Shown here in pieces: positions 8,861 through 18,075 of a DNA stretch of 64,000 bases (position 1 is its first letter; the number at the start of each line of letters is the position of its first letter). A program made the translations under genes and the position numbers. The notes under the pieces were generated by a model, which saw only the letters and a list, made by a program, of their open reading frames with translations, was not told where the DNA came from and made no database searches. Source of the stretch: Alphaproteobacteria bacterium UBA6376 (GTDB lineage: Bacteria > Pseudomonadota > Alphaproteobacteria > Rs-D84); the NCBI GenBank assembly GCA_002437665.1, contig DJQW01000001.1:124001-188000 (forward strand), written 5' to 3'.

Positions 8861-9277
8861 TTATCTGCATTCTGCACCATAAATGTTATTTGTGCACGGC
8901 ACAGAATATTGCACCGAAATTGGCACTTGGGCCGCAGATGTACGAATTGTACGCTGTGACGGGCAATCATACACATTTGCCGTCAGGATAAACGCGCGTT
9001 CTGGCCCGAATATTACCCATTCATTTGGACGGGTACGCTGGCTGGTAATCCAATATGCATTACCACCACGTGCCTGATCCGCGATACGATTTTCCAGATA
9101 ACGACGTGCATCATCGGAATCATAGACCGAAACCTCTGATTCAATCTTGTACAAATAGACACAACCCGTTGGTTCGCCGTCCAGTTGTGTCAACAATTCA
9201 CTGCCGTTTTCGTTTTTAATCATGCCACCGCATGCCGCCAATGCCAAGATCGCCAACCCAGCAAAAATCTTTTTCAT
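8861..9277 (-). CDS. Small lipoprotein (DUF4156-like)
   Basis: A 138-residue predicted lipoprotein. The start at 9277 (MKKIFAGLAILALAACGG) has an AAAGGA ribosome site; an upstream in-frame start at 9301 would lie inside lpxC. The lipobox LAAC puts the mature N-terminal Cys at about residue 15. The mature part contains TGCVYLYKI and a helix DDARRYLENRIADQARGGNAY, which resemble the DUF4156 class of small lipoproteins. Two further Cys near the C-terminus may pair. It is the last gene of the lpx operon; its role is unknown. Confidence 0.75.
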   Translation of the reverse strand: MKKIFAGLAILALAACGGMIKNENGSELLTQLDGEPTGCVYLYKIESEVSVYDSDDARRYLENRIADQARGGNAYWITSQRTRPNEWVIFGPERAFILTANVYDCPSQRTIRTSAAQVPISVQYSVPCTNNIYGAECR

Positions 9278-9290
9278 TTTATAAATCCTT

Positions 9291-10232
9291 TTATTTACCA
9301 TCTACTATATCATAATTTGCAGTGTCACTGAACAATTTTTTCAGAACCAGATTATTCAACGCATGACTGCCCTTGTATGATTCCAATGCGCCCACAACCA
9401 TACCACCGGACGTGAACATATCACCAACCACATCAATAACCTTGTGACGAACAAATTCGTCCGGCCAAATCACAGGATTCAGCGTACCATCACCCGCATC
9501 GTTTAACGCGATAACGTTTTTCTCGCTTGCGCCATGCCCCATACCGTGCGCCTTCAAATATTCCCATTCGGAATATTTTCCAAATGTGCGTGCACGCGCA
9601 ACGTTTTTAACAAAATCATTTACCGATTTTTTCGTGCCATCAAAACGATAAGAAAACGTCTGACGACCAATAATCTTTTCTGGGTACACCAACGTCGCCG
9701 TGATTTCCAATGACTTACCATCATTCGGGTTCAGTTTTACGTATCCATCACTCTTGCGACCAGCGATTTTATTTACAACCCATAATTGCAAACGAACATG
9801 CCATGGCAATGTGCGCAAAACTTCGCGTGCGCGTACAATAACAGGCTTGCGCACAATAATCTTTTTCATATGACTATCGCCCGTTGTGTTTCCCATGAAC
9901 TTTGCCAGAAATTCTGCCGCACTGCCGTCCAAAATTGGTGTTTCCGGCCCATCAATATCAATAACCGCGCTGTCAATGCCGGCCAAGAATAACGCCGCCA
10001 TCAAATGTTCAACGGTCTGGACATGCGCACCATCGGTACGACCGATTGTCGTGTTGCGCATTTTGGTTTCGCCAACATTTTCCGCCAATGCCTGAATCAG
10101 CGGGGAATTAGGTATATCGCTGCGATGGAAATAAATTCCATACTTTTTTGATGGCTTTACAACCATATTCACTGGCAACCCAGAATGAATCCCAACACCA
10201 GTAATTTTAATTTTTTTTGTCAGCGTTGACAT
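9291..10232 (-). CDS. lpxC: UDP-3-O-acyl-N-acetylglucosamine deacetylase
   Basis: Zinc enzyme that removes the acetyl group in the committed step of lipid A synthesis. The 313 residues hold the expected zinc ligands H76 (VEHLMAAL), H263 and D267 (VRHKVIDVVGD), and the catalytic H290 (GSHALN). The length is normal. The first 26 bp overlap the end of lpxK, so translation is probably coupled. In many bacteria lpxC sits in the division cluster; here it is in a lipid A operon. Confidence 0.95.
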   Translation of the reverse strand: MSTLTKKIKITGVGIHSGLPVNMVVKPSKKYGIYFHRSDIPNSPLIQALAENVGETKMRNTTIGRTDGAHVQTVEHLMAALFLAGIDSAVIDIDGPETPILDGSAAEFLAKFMGNTTGDSHMKKIIVRKPVIVRAREVLRTLPWHVRLQLWVVNKIAGRKSDGYVKLNPNDGKSLEITATLVYPEKIIGRQTFSYRFDGTKKSVNDFVKNVARARTFGKYSEWEYLKAHGMGHGASEKNVIALNDAGDGTLNPVIWPDEFVRHKVIDVVGDMFTSGGMVVGALESYKGSHALNNLVLKKLFSDTANYDIVDGK

Positions 10233-11139
10233 TTTCTATTTTCTCCTTTAACCAATCAAAGAACGCCCCATCAACCGATGTGACCAACTGGGCATATTTA
10301 ATTCTGTCACGTGCATATGCCGGCAAACGTACCCAGTCCTTTTCAGTTGTAACCAACTGGGCCTTTTTACGCGCCGCCCATGCAAACAACTTTTCAATAT
10401 CTTCGTCGGTGTATTGATAATGATCTGGGAATGCACGTCGCGAAACCACAATATTATTCAGCATTCTGAAAAACTTTTTCGGATACCCAATCCCCGCAAA
10501 GGCGCACACACGTTCGTTTTCATCATATGGCGATACGGTCTGGTTTGTGGCATAAAATACAACCGCACTTTCTGGCAATTTGAAATTCTTGCGCGGACGC
10601 GCACTGCGAATAACAATCACCGCATCGGCACGCGAAATCGCCTTTTTGGGTTCACGTAATGGGCCGGCCGGCAGCAAGAATCCATTGCCAAATCCTAACC
10701 CTTGGTCAAATACCAGAATAGAAATATCTTTTTTAATACGCGGATTTTGAAACCCATCGTCCATCACAATCGGTGTCGTCGCATCAGAACGATTGTTTAA
10801 TAATTTAATCGCCGCACGACGGTTACCCGTATGCACCTGCAATCCGGCACGTGCCAGCATTACTGCCTCGTCCCCTGCGTTACCGGTATTTGCACTCTTT
10901 TTATACCCACGCATAACAACCGGCGCATCAAATCGCATTGCAATTTCGCGCACAATCGGTGTTTTGCCAACACCGCCCGCCATAATATTACCAACACAAA
11001 TCACCGGTCGACACGATTGATACGCACCAATTTTACGCACCGATTGTACCACCAGTGACACCCCACGGTAAATCACCGCCACTGGCAACAGAACAAATGA
11101 TAACGGCGTTTTATGCAAAAACCACCATGGTGTTTTCAT
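10207..11139 (-). CDS. lpxK: Tetraacyldisaccharide 4'-kinase
   Basis: Membrane-associated kinase that phosphorylates the lipid A precursor at the 4' position. The 310-residue protein has an N-terminal hydrophobic helix (about 10-32), a P-loop GNIMAGGVGKTP (50-61) and the typical MDDGFQN motif. It starts 2 bp after the acyltransferase gene and overlaps lpxC by 26 bp. Confidence 0.95.
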   Translation of the reverse strand: MKTPWWFLHKTPLSFVLLPVAVIYRGVSLVVQSVRKIGAYQSCRPVICVGNIMAGGVGKTPIVREIAMRFDAPVVMRGYKKSANTGNAGDEAVMLARAGLQVHTGNRRAAIKLLNNRSDATTPIVMDDGFQNPRIKKDISILVFDQGLGFGNGFLLPAGPLREPKKAISRADAVIVIRSARPRKNFKLPESAVVFYATNQTVSPYDENERVCAFAGIGYPKKFFRMLNNIVVSRRAFPDHYQYTDEDIEKLFAWAARKKAQLVTTEKDWVRLPAYARDRIKYAQLVTSVDGAFFDWLKEKIENVNADKKN

Positions 11140-11141
11140 AC

Positions 11142-11942
11142 TTATTTTCCTTTCTTTGATTTCTTGGCGGCTTTGCGCGCATCGCGCGCCGCACGCATAT
11201 CTTGCTTGAATTTATGCGCGGTCAAATCCTGTTCAACCTGAAACAGGTTAAATTCCCCGTCCATTTCACGAACCTGACGCACCATTAAATCTTCCAGATT
11301 TTTACGCACTTTTTCAAATTCCGCATCACTGCATTTACGATCAATGAATATGGGGTCAGCAACACGACATGTAATCTTGGAAAACGGTTTTGCAATCAGA
11401 TATCTGTCCCAACGCTGTTGAAACCATGCGCGCGAACAAGAATAACACACCGGTATAATCGGCGCACCGGTCATTTTTGCAAAATATAACGCCCCATCTT
11501 GGACACGCATGGATGGCCCACCTGGCCCATCGGGCGAAATACACATGGAATAGTTACCATCACGCAACACACGTACCCCTTGGCGTAAAACGGAAATACC
11601 ACCATCAGATGTACTGCCATAAATCGGTTTTAACCCAAACAGGCGTTGCAATTTCGCCATCATACGACCATCACTGTGCCGTGACGCAATCGCATACGCA
11701 CGCATACCACCAACACAAATAATTGGCGACAACATCATACTGCGCCCGTGCCAGAACACAAATACCGCGGGTTTTCTACGATATTTCTTGAATACATCAT
11801 ACCCCGTAATCTGAACGCGCGACGTTAAATAAATAAACCAAATACACATCGCAATCAGACCGGCAACCAACCACTGAATCAGCGACATATGCAACACAGG
11901 TTCCCAGAACCCTTTCCATAATTTTCTGAATTTTTGATACAT
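11142..11942 (-). CDS. DUF374-type lysophospholipid acyltransferase-like protein
   Basis: A 266-residue membrane protein with one N-terminal membrane helix (LIQWLVAGLIAMCIWFIYL). The motifs FWHGRSMM, SRHSDGRMMAKL, YGSTSDGG and SPDGPGGP are those of the DUF374 family, found beside lpxK or waaA in many Alphaproteobacteria and related to acyltransferases of membrane lipids. The C-terminus is Lys-rich. The ATG at 11942 is chosen over an earlier frame start at 12059 because that would overlap the predicted promoter. It leads the lpxK-lpxC operon, so a role in lipid A or envelope lipid synthesis is likely. Confidence 0.8.
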   Translation of the reverse strand: MYQKFRKLWKGFWEPVLHMSLIQWLVAGLIAMCIWFIYLTSRVQITGYDVFKKYRRKPAVFVFWHGRSMMLSPIICVGGMRAYAIASRHSDGRMMAKLQRLFGLKPIYGSTSDGGISVLRQGVRVLRDGNYSMCISPDGPGGPSMRVQDGALYFAKMTGAPIIPVCYSCSRAWFQQRWDRYLIAKPFSKITCRVADPIFIDRKCSDAEFEKVRKNLEDLMVRQVREMDGEFNLFQVEQDLTAHKFKQDMRAARDARKAAKKSKKGK

Positions 11943-11964
11943 AATTTCTATAACCTTTACAGGA

Positions 11965-11993
11965 ATCTTAGCAACAAAAAAAGTATATTTCAA
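11965..11993 (-). promoter_or_regulatory. Predicted promoter of the lipid A operon
   Basis: TTGAAA (11988-11993) and TAAGAT (11965-11970), 17 bp apart on the minus strand, 22 bp before the ATG at 11942. Confidence 0.55.
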
Positions 11994-12069
11994 GGCAGCA
12001 TTAGGTAACAAATCATAACACGCTATGTGCATAAAAACGTGGAATTTGACAGAAATCATATTTTTTTAT

Positions 12070-12097
12070 TTGACACCGCGCCGCAAAGGTATATAAT
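12070..12097 (+). promoter_or_regulatory. Strong promoter of the initiator tRNA
   Basis: Perfect TTGACA (12070-12075) and perfect TATAAT (12092-12097) with a 16-bp spacer, 15 bp before the tRNA. Confidence 0.85.
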
Positions 12098-12112
12098 CTA
12101 AATCACTTTCGA

Positions 12113-12192
<80 letters not shown>

Positions 12193-12195
12193 TCC

Positions 12196-12219
12196 CGCCC
12201 AGAAATCTGGGCGTTTTTT
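12196..12219 (+). terminator. Terminator after tRNA-fMet (island side)
   Basis: CGCCCAG-AAAT-CTGGGCG followed by six T residues. It lies inside the island next to attL and so now serves the tRNA; another terminator at 22038 lies beyond attR and was probably the original one. Confidence 0.85.
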
Positions 12220-12257
12220 ATTGTGCACATTTCATGTAATGTCCGCCGCCCATCATT

Positions 12258-12280
12258 GGGGCTACACCAGGGCTACAATT
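12258..12280. repeat. Left arm-type GGGCTACA sites
   Basis: Two direct copies of GGGCTACA (within 12258-12266 and 12270-12277) 66 bp from attL. Matching copies lie 90-130 bp inside attR. Paired short repeats near both ends of an integrated element fit integrase or excisionase arm sites. Confidence 0.45.
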
Positions 12281-12325
12281 ACAAAAAAAACAAACCGGCG
12301 CTATAGTGCGGAAAATTCAACATTT

Positions 12326-15262
12326 CTATACCAATGTGCCCTGTGCGCGTGTGCGGGTCAATTTGCAATGTTCCAGCATTTCTTTGATACTGGCATTTTG
12401 ATCGCTTAATGCATGGAAATTTCCACCCGTTAACAAAACATACGACCATTCACAGCCCATACGGTCTGATTCTGGCAATTCGTTTATTTTTGTCACCCAA
12501 TCAACCGCGCTAACTTCCTTGCTGCGCACATCAACATTGTCGGCCCTATCATCACCCTTTGTTTCAACAACATACATTTTATTACCAATTTTCACCATAA
12601 AATCAGGATGATACGTGCCCAGCATGCCGTCCTTGCGCAAATAACGCAGGTGTGCAAAAGTGTGCTTATGTTCATCAATTTTTATCAAGCGTTCAACAGC
12701 CCCATCTGCATCGCAATATTCCAAGAACTCTTTTTCCAAATTTGATGTTGATGGATAAAACGTTTTTTCATAAATGGACTTTTTGATATCTAACGCAAAG
12801 TTTTCACGCCCAAACATTGTATCAACTTCCGAGAACCAGTGTTTTTCCACTACTGCCTCGGCCACATCAATATTGGTGTGCATTTCATAAATTGCTTTGG
12901 ACAATTCCGTCAATGTATGTTGCAATATTTGACCATTAGACAATATCAAAACACGCCAATTACCGTCAACCAACGGGTCAAAATTCTGTCCAAACAGGCG
13001 CGTCCGAATATACTTATCAATCGTACGCATCAATAATGCCTGATCAATTTGCATCAATGGCAATTCAGTTTTATGGCCATTGCTGCTCATCTTGGCCATA
13101 TTTACAATGATTGTATTCAACATCTTTTGCAAATATTCGTTGTATGATTTGGCATTGAATATATCACCGCGCACTTTATATTCACCGAAACGCGTTTTAA
13201 CTTGCATTTCTACGCCAACAAAGCGTTCGTCATTATCATTAGGCACTAATTGTTTCAAATCTTCTAAACGCGCCCCGTCCCAGCTTTTCATATTTTCCAC
13301 AGATATGACATCGCCTGATAATGTTTCTTCTTTGTCCTTTATAATACGTGGCCAAAACAAATTTAGTTCTGCAAAATTTGGTTTTAATCCGACAGAAATC
13401 ATATCCCCCAGTGCTTTACCTTTGCCACCCGGTCTTGCGGTCTGCTCTTCAACCAGCAAACTTTTATCAAGATCATCATAAAACTTTTCAAATGCTGGAT
13501 GTTCTATGACAAACAAAGTATCTAAATAATTCACAGGTTGTTGTTTCAAATCATATATATTATGCCGGTTTTCTGCTTTACTGTCTTGAAATTCTGGTTC
13601 ACGCCACATCAAACGCAGCCCGCGCCCCAATACCTGTTCCAGCAAAATCGGTGCCTCTGACGAACGCAACGGAACAATGACGCAAATACTATTAACATCA
13701 AATCCTTCGCGCAACATCATAACACTGACAACTGCCTTTGGTTTGTCCGACTTATCCATGTTAAACAATTGCTGTTTAGTTTGTTCCCATTCATCTGGTG
13801 GGATTTCACCTTTGCGATTGGAATCAATACGCATAATATCACCTTCTTCCAATCCTTCTGACCGCAGAAAATCCACCACAAATGGCGACACATCCGTATC
13901 TTCACAAACAACCAACATTTTTGGCGATTTTTTCGCATTAAAGTTTTCAAAATCTTCACGCAATATATTCAAGCGCGACAAACCGGCCCGCAGCATTAAA
14001 CGCTGGCCTTCGGATAAACCTATAACTTTCTTTCCATCACGAATGGCCTTGAATTCAATCTGTTCATTGGACAATGCCCCCAATTCTTTACGCTTGTCCA
14101 GAATAAAGGTTTTAACAAATCCGGCTTTCATTGCGGTGGCCAATTCAAAATTGGTCACAATATGCGGGAAAAAGTGTTTTGTTCTGTTTTTTCCACCACC
14201 GGTCACAATGTACGGCGTTGCAGAAAAATCAATTTGAATAAAACTATCGCCCTTTGGTTCTGCAATTGTATTTAATGCGCGTTGCCATTCAACCTCGGCC
14301 ACAATGCCATTGGATTTACTCTCGTGAATATGATGGGCCTCGTCATTAAATACACACAGGTCTGGCAATTCAGACAGATACTCCAACACACCACCACGCA
14401 AGTATTTTGCATCCAATTCGTCCAATGCATTACCACTGGCAACACCCGGTGTCACGGGCAATATTTCAGATGCTATTTTTGTTGTTTCGGTAAAATCAAG
14501 CCCCATAATTTGTGTTTCTGGCTCTTCTTCGGAATCATTTTCATTTAATTTATGCCAGTTTGTTATCGCAATTATTCCACCACCGGTTGTTTTATTTCCA
14601 ATTTCATGCTTGTCTGCCACAGAATTTTGGATAAACGAAAACACATCCTGACGATACTTTTCTGGCACAAAAAGTTCCTGATTGCTCTTCAGATCTGATG
14701 TATCAAAATCACGTTGGCCAACATTAATTTCTTTGCCACAGAACGCATCCAACAGGCGTTCATACACAATCAGCCCAGGGGCAATCAACAGAAAGTTTTT
14801 TGTGTATTTTACACCATTATTGGTTTGATATTTTGCATTCAAATACTGCCATATCAGCAACGCGTTTAATACCCACGTTTTTCCTGTGCCTGTGGCCATT
14901 TTTACACAGTATTTTGGATAACGATATTTATTGGCCGTTATAACATCCGTAAAATTCTGGTCAACATAAGATGCGTCTGTCACATTAGACAAATGCGCAT
15001 ACATATCAACCACTGATTTTGATTTCAACACTTCGTGAACATATATTGTATTCAAAATCGCCTGACGTTGACCATCATGGAAATTACGATCACGCACATC
15101 GCAAAAAGATGGTTCAAACCAATACCGCAACAAGTCGGCAGTGATTGGCGACACGGCCGCCAAGAAACGCCCAGATTCCCACTCTGTATTTACAAAATCT
15201 GTTAATCCCTTGGCAAATTTTAAGGGAATATCACGTGTTCCAGAATTTGTTGGTGCTGACAT
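12326..15262 (-). CDS. res: Type III restriction enzyme Res subunit
   Basis: ATP-dependent translocase and nuclease that cuts DNA after meeting unmodified sites in convergence, in a complex with Mod. The 978 residues contain helicase Walker A MATGTGKTW (122-130), DEAH (307-310), FSATPY and QVLGRGLR. The C-terminal part holds a PD-(D/E)XK nuclease core (YHPDFMVKIGNKMYVVETKG, near 890-910). All catalytic blocks appear intact. It starts 1 bp after the 54-residue microprotein gene and is the last gene of the operon, ending about 130 bp from attL. Confidence 0.95.
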   Translation of the reverse strand: MSAPTNSGTRDIPLKFAKGLTDFVNTEWESGRFLAAVSPITADLLRYWFEPSFCDVRDRNFHDGQRQAILNTIYVHEVLKSKSVVDMYAHLSNVTDASYVDQNFTDVITANKYRYPKYCVKMATGTGKTWVLNALLIWQYLNAKYQTNNGVKYTKNFLLIAPGLIVYERLLDAFCGKEINVGQRDFDTSDLKSNQELFVPEKYRQDVFSFIQNSVADKHEIGNKTTGGGIIAITNWHKLNENDSEEEPETQIMGLDFTETTKIASEILPVTPGVASGNALDELDAKYLRGGVLEYLSELPDLCVFNDEAHHIHESKSNGIVAEVEWQRALNTIAEPKGDSFIQIDFSATPYIVTGGGKNRTKHFFPHIVTNFELATAMKAGFVKTFILDKRKELGALSNEQIEFKAIRDGKKVIGLSEGQRLMLRAGLSRLNILREDFENFNAKKSPKMLVVCEDTDVSPFVVDFLRSEGLEEGDIMRIDSNRKGEIPPDEWEQTKQQLFNMDKSDKPKAVVSVMMLREGFDVNSICVIVPLRSSEAPILLEQVLGRGLRLMWREPEFQDSKAENRHNIYDLKQQPVNYLDTLFVIEHPAFEKFYDDLDKSLLVEEQTARPGGKGKALGDMISVGLKPNFAELNLFWPRIIKDKEETLSGDVISVENMKSWDGARLEDLKQLVPNDNDERFVGVEMQVKTRFGEYKVRGDIFNAKSYNEYLQKMLNTIIVNMAKMSSNGHKTELPLMQIDQALLMRTIDKYIRTRLFGQNFDPLVDGNWRVLILSNGQILQHTLTELSKAIYEMHTNIDVAEAVVEKHWFSEVDTMFGRENFALDIKKSIYEKTFYPSTSNLEKEFLEYCDADGAVERLIKIDEHKHTFAHLRYLRKDGMLGTYHPDFMVKIGNKMYVVETKGDDRADNVDVRSKEVSAVDWVTKINELPESDRMGCEWSYVLLTGGNFHALSDQNASIKEMLEHCKLTRTRAQGTLV

Positions 15263-15263
15263 A

Positions 15264-15428
15264 TTATTTCCCTTTTTTAGTAGTTTTTAACACATCTTTT
15301 GGTACATCCGGAGAATTGTACACAATTCTTGGTTCTAAAATACTTTTGGGAACACTCGGTGAATCCATTGTTGGTTTTAATACTGCCCTAGGAATATTCG
15401 GAGATTCACACATAACTTTATATTTCAT
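15264..15428 (-). CDS. 54-aa microprotein with three tandem repeats
   Basis: A short gene between mod and res, starting ATG at 15428 with a strong GGAGG ribosome site and ending TAA at 15264. The stop of the upstream gene and the start of res are each 1 bp away, so the frame is clearly part of a coupled operon. The product has three similar units: SPNIPRAVLKPTM, SPSVPKSILEPRI and SPDVPKDVLKTTK (consensus SPxxPxxxLxxx). It is basic, proline-rich and has no hydrophobic segment. I know no family like it. Confidence 0.7.
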   Translation of the reverse strand: MKYKVMCESPNIPRAVLKPTMDSPSVPKSILEPRIVYNSPDVPKDVLKTTKKGK

Positions 15429-15429
15429 A

Positions 15430-15807
15430 TCATCCTCCACAGATTAAATAAGTAATAATTGACAAGTAACCGACAACCATGATTACAAACGATATGTTCA
15501 CAATTTTGTTGCAACGCTTCTGTTTTTCGTCATAACCTATCGCTTCAGTTTTATTTTCCAGCGCATCCTCACACGCTTTTTTACCGTACACAGCCCCAAC
15601 AATATGTGCAATGACGACTACGATTGCGCAAATGTTTATAAATACAAACACAAACTGCCAAGACCAATGGAACATTCTTACTTTATCAACAACCCCTAAC
15701 GCCAGTGGAATAGAACCAAGCGCCGCTGTTAAAGTTAATTTATCAATGAATGCCTGATTGTCTTTATAACATTCCAACAATACCTTTTCTCGTTCTTTAT
15801 TTGTCAT
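15430..15807 (-). CDS. Small membrane protein inside R-M operon
   Basis: A 125-residue protein with about three membrane segments: residues 25-42 (LTAALGSIPLALGVV), 48-72 (FVFVFINICAIVVVIAHIVG) and 102-122 (IVNISFVIMVVGYLSIITYL). A hydrophilic loop with many Lys and Glu lies between the last two. It starts 3 bp after the mod stop and ends 1 bp before the microprotein gene. The topology recalls small effector or SLATT-like membrane proteins of defence loci, but there is no decisive motif. Function unknown. Confidence 0.75.
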   Translation of the reverse strand: MTNKEREKVLLECYKDNQAFIDKLTLTAALGSIPLALGVVDKVRMFHWSWQFVFVFINICAIVVVIAHIVGAVYGKKACEDALENKTEAIGYDEKQKRCNKIVNISFVIMVVGYLSIITYLICGG

Positions 15808-15810
15808 AAC

Positions 15811-17751
15811 CTACACCTCCACAACAGTCATAGATTCAAACCCGAACACATCAACCGCCTTGACGCAAATTTTACGCTTTCCTGTATGCGCCGGGGTAAT
15901 AATCTCTGCATCATGCACAACGCGCAACGCATCACCATCGTTTGCAGTATTTTCACGATAATCCTGCCATACACTGCGAAATGTTTGTCCGTCATAATCT
16001 GGGTCAACTGACCAATATTCAATTAAATCCAATGGATTTTCTGCCATAACCTGTTGCACCTTGGCCTTGGATTTATCATCCAGTGGCAGGCTATCTGGTG
16101 ACAACAAAACATAGTTATCTAATTCAACAGTTATTTTGACCTTGCCTTCTTCGTTTGCTGGCATAATCCGTGGCGTTTTAATGGTTAAATATTGCAAGGA
16201 CGAAAATGTAATTTTCCCGCTGTCCACCAAATCGCGATAACCCTTTTTGCGCAACATATCCAGCAAATCTGGCGGAATAACCAGAACCTCGCATTCTGAA
16301 CGATTTATTCCTTGGATGGTTTCACCAATATCAAATGCAAAATTCCAACCCAAAACAATAACCTTGTTCCATCCCCCCATATACGATTCACGCAATTCTA
16401 ATGCTTTTTTAATCGTGTTGCTGTTTGTCACCTTATTCGGGCTGTCCACATACACCAGCGTACTGGTACCACGAATATGCCCCAGATTGGCCGGCGCATC
16501 CGCGCCATCAAACGGCAATGCGCCATACAACCCCAGAACAACACGTGCCAAATCAGAAACACGGCGGAATTGTTTATCGGACAAAAATGCCTCGCGCGAA
16601 TAATCACCAATGCTGTGATACAGGAACGGTTTGCAATCAGGTATATCAATCAACCGTTTACGCATAATCATACATGCAGGTTTACCCAAATCAGATGTAA
16701 TCCAACGCCGGCCCAGTTTTTCAGCAACTGCGGCGGTGGTGCCAGACCCGCCAAAGAAATCCGCCACAATGGAATTTTCATTAGACGATGCCTTTATTAT
16801 TCGTTCAAGCAGCTTTTCTGGCTTTTGAGTTGCATAGTTTAGACGTTCTTTTGATGAACTTATATTTATGTCTGGTATTTTTATAATTTCATCATTGATT
16901 TCTATAACGCTTCTAGTTTCCAGCAATTCTTGTTCGTATGTAATATATTCATCTGTAGTTGTTATTTTACCATCAACTTTTTTCATTTTTTTGCGCGTAA
17001 TAATTTCACCTGTCTTTGTTGTCTGTGGATAAAATATTAAAGACGGCTTATTTCTCGCATAGAAAAATAAATTGTCATGCATCTTAAAATACAATTTCTT
17101 TGTTTTATCAGGGATCTTGTTGTATCGATACCAAATTATTTCACTTAAAAAATTACTTCTTCCAAATATTTCATCCAGTAATATTTTTACATAATGGCCA
17201 ACGTTCCAATCAAGATGTACATAAATTGACCCCTGATCTGACAATAACTCACGCATTAATGCCAACCGCGGATACAGCATTTTCAAATAACTTATTGTGC
17301 CATCCGCCCACGTATCAGAATATGCGAATTGCTCCAATACCGTTGGTTTTTGTTCAACATCCCCATTTGGCAGGTTTATTTTTGTTCTATAATCTGCCTT
17401 GGAATCAAATGGCGGATCAATATATATCAGGTCTATTTTACCACGCATACTGGGCAATCCTGTTGCCGGATCACCGGCCAATAACGCCTGCATCGCAAAC
17501 AAATTATCACCCTGAATCAAGCGGTTAAACCATCCATCGGTTTCACAATATTCTGCACCGGCATTATCGGGCGGACAACATGCACGAATTGTTCCACGAA
17601 ACAAACCACTGTCATCACGCGCAGGCAATACGTATTCATTCGTCTGCAACATCATTTTATTATCAGATTGTGCACGTTCCAGAATGCGCTCAACCTCTTT
17701 TTTACCTGTTGCCACAACATCTGGCAGCATTTCAATTAACGATTTCGGCAT
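15811..17751 (-). CDS. mod: Type III DNA adenine methyltransferase Mod
   Basis: Beta-class N6-adenine methyltransferase and DNA-recognition subunit of the type III system. The 646 residues show catalytic DPPF at 112-115 (LIYIDPPFDSK), then a variable target-recognition region (about 200-310), then the cofactor-binding FFGGSGTT (331-338), the order expected for the beta class. The C-terminal half is typical of Mod proteins. No simple-sequence repeat that would cause phase variation is visible in the gene. It is the first gene of mod - membrane protein - microprotein - res, and a long structured leader precedes it. Confidence 0.95.
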   Translation of the reverse strand: MPKSLIEMLPDVVATGKKEVERILERAQSDNKMMLQTNEYVLPARDDSGLFRGTIRACCPPDNAGAEYCETDGWFNRLIQGDNLFAMQALLAGDPATGLPSMRGKIDLIYIDPPFDSKADYRTKINLPNGDVEQKPTVLEQFAYSDTWADGTISYLKMLYPRLALMRELLSDQGSIYVHLDWNVGHYVKILLDEIFGRSNFLSEIIWYRYNKIPDKTKKLYFKMHDNLFFYARNKPSLIFYPQTTKTGEIITRKKMKKVDGKITTTDEYITYEQELLETRSVIEINDEIIKIPDINISSSKERLNYATQKPEKLLERIIKASSNENSIVADFFGGSGTTAAVAEKLGRRWITSDLGKPACMIMRKRLIDIPDCKPFLYHSIGDYSREAFLSDKQFRRVSDLARVVLGLYGALPFDGADAPANLGHIRGTSTLVYVDSPNKVTNSNTIKKALELRESYMGGWNKVIVLGWNFAFDIGETIQGINRSECEVLVIPPDLLDMLRKKGYRDLVDSGKITFSSLQYLTIKTPRIMPANEEGKVKITVELDNYVLLSPDSLPLDDKSKAKVQQVMAENPLDLIEYWSVDPDYDGQTFRSVWQDYRENTANDGDALRVVHDAEIITPAHTGKRKICVKAVDVFGFESMTVVEV

Positions 17752-17766
17752 AATATCTGCCCCTGG

Positions 17767-17800
17767 TATAAAAATTAAACCGCCAACAAGAATTGACGGT
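17767..17800 (-). terminator. Terminator-like hairpin before mod
   Basis: On the minus strand ACCGTCAA-TTCTTG-TTGGCGGT is followed by TTTAATTTTTAT. It lies 15-50 bp before the mod start, so it could end a separate small RNA or attenuate the operon. Confidence 0.6.
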
Positions 17801-18001
17801 CAGGGAGTTAGCTAATCACCTAAAAGATAGATTCCGCCAGTCTTCGGGAAACCCTGTTGGTATACACTGACGGCTCCCCGACCAAACTGGTGGGGATACA
17901 ATAAAAGACGCATACGCGCCCATATTGGCGGATAACAGCGATATTACACGCCGCTTTTAGGTGAGCCAGCTACAGCCCCGAACCCAATTCCCATTGGATT
18001 C
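17767..18001 (-). ncRNA. Candidate structured leader or small RNA upstream of mod
   Basis: A gene-free stretch rich in base-pairing. A long-range helix joins CACCTAAAAG (17817-17826) with its perfect complement CTTTTAGGTG (17954-17963) and extends through TAGCT/AGCTA and GGG/CCC. Inside are a CCCC-ACCA/TGGT-GGGG hairpin, a CCGCCAGT/ACTGACGG hairpin and a CGCC/GGCG hairpin. It ends with the terminator-like hairpin at 17767-17800. The sequence is not recognisable as 6S RNA, tmRNA, RNase P RNA or SRP RNA. The 5' end is set from the predicted promoter. Confidence 0.45.
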
Positions 18002-18007
18002 AATGAA

Positions 18008-18036
18008 AGTTTACCAAGAAAATCACGAAAAGGCAA
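18008..18036 (-). promoter_or_regulatory. Predicted promoter of the mod leader
   Basis: TTGCCT (18031-18036) and TAAACT (18008-18013), 17 bp apart on the minus strand, about 257 bp before mod. Confidence 0.45.
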
Positions 18037-18068
18037 AAATAAAAAAACACCGGCCTTTTGCCGGTGTT
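18037..18068 (-). terminator. Terminator of the Cas2-like gene
   Basis: AACACCGGC-AAAAG-GCCGGTGTT followed on the minus strand by a long T-run, directly after the gene at 18076. Confidence 0.85.
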
Positions 18069-18075
18069 ATCCATA

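Noticed and set aside
17890..18000. Leader peptide MGIGFGAVAGSPKSGV before mod
   Set aside because: It has no ribosome site and falls in the region that pairs to form the long-range helix; probably chance.
17752..18036. tmRNA, 6S RNA or RNase P RNA
   Set aside because: No tag frame, no tRNA-like T-arm and none of the conserved core sequences of these RNAs are present.
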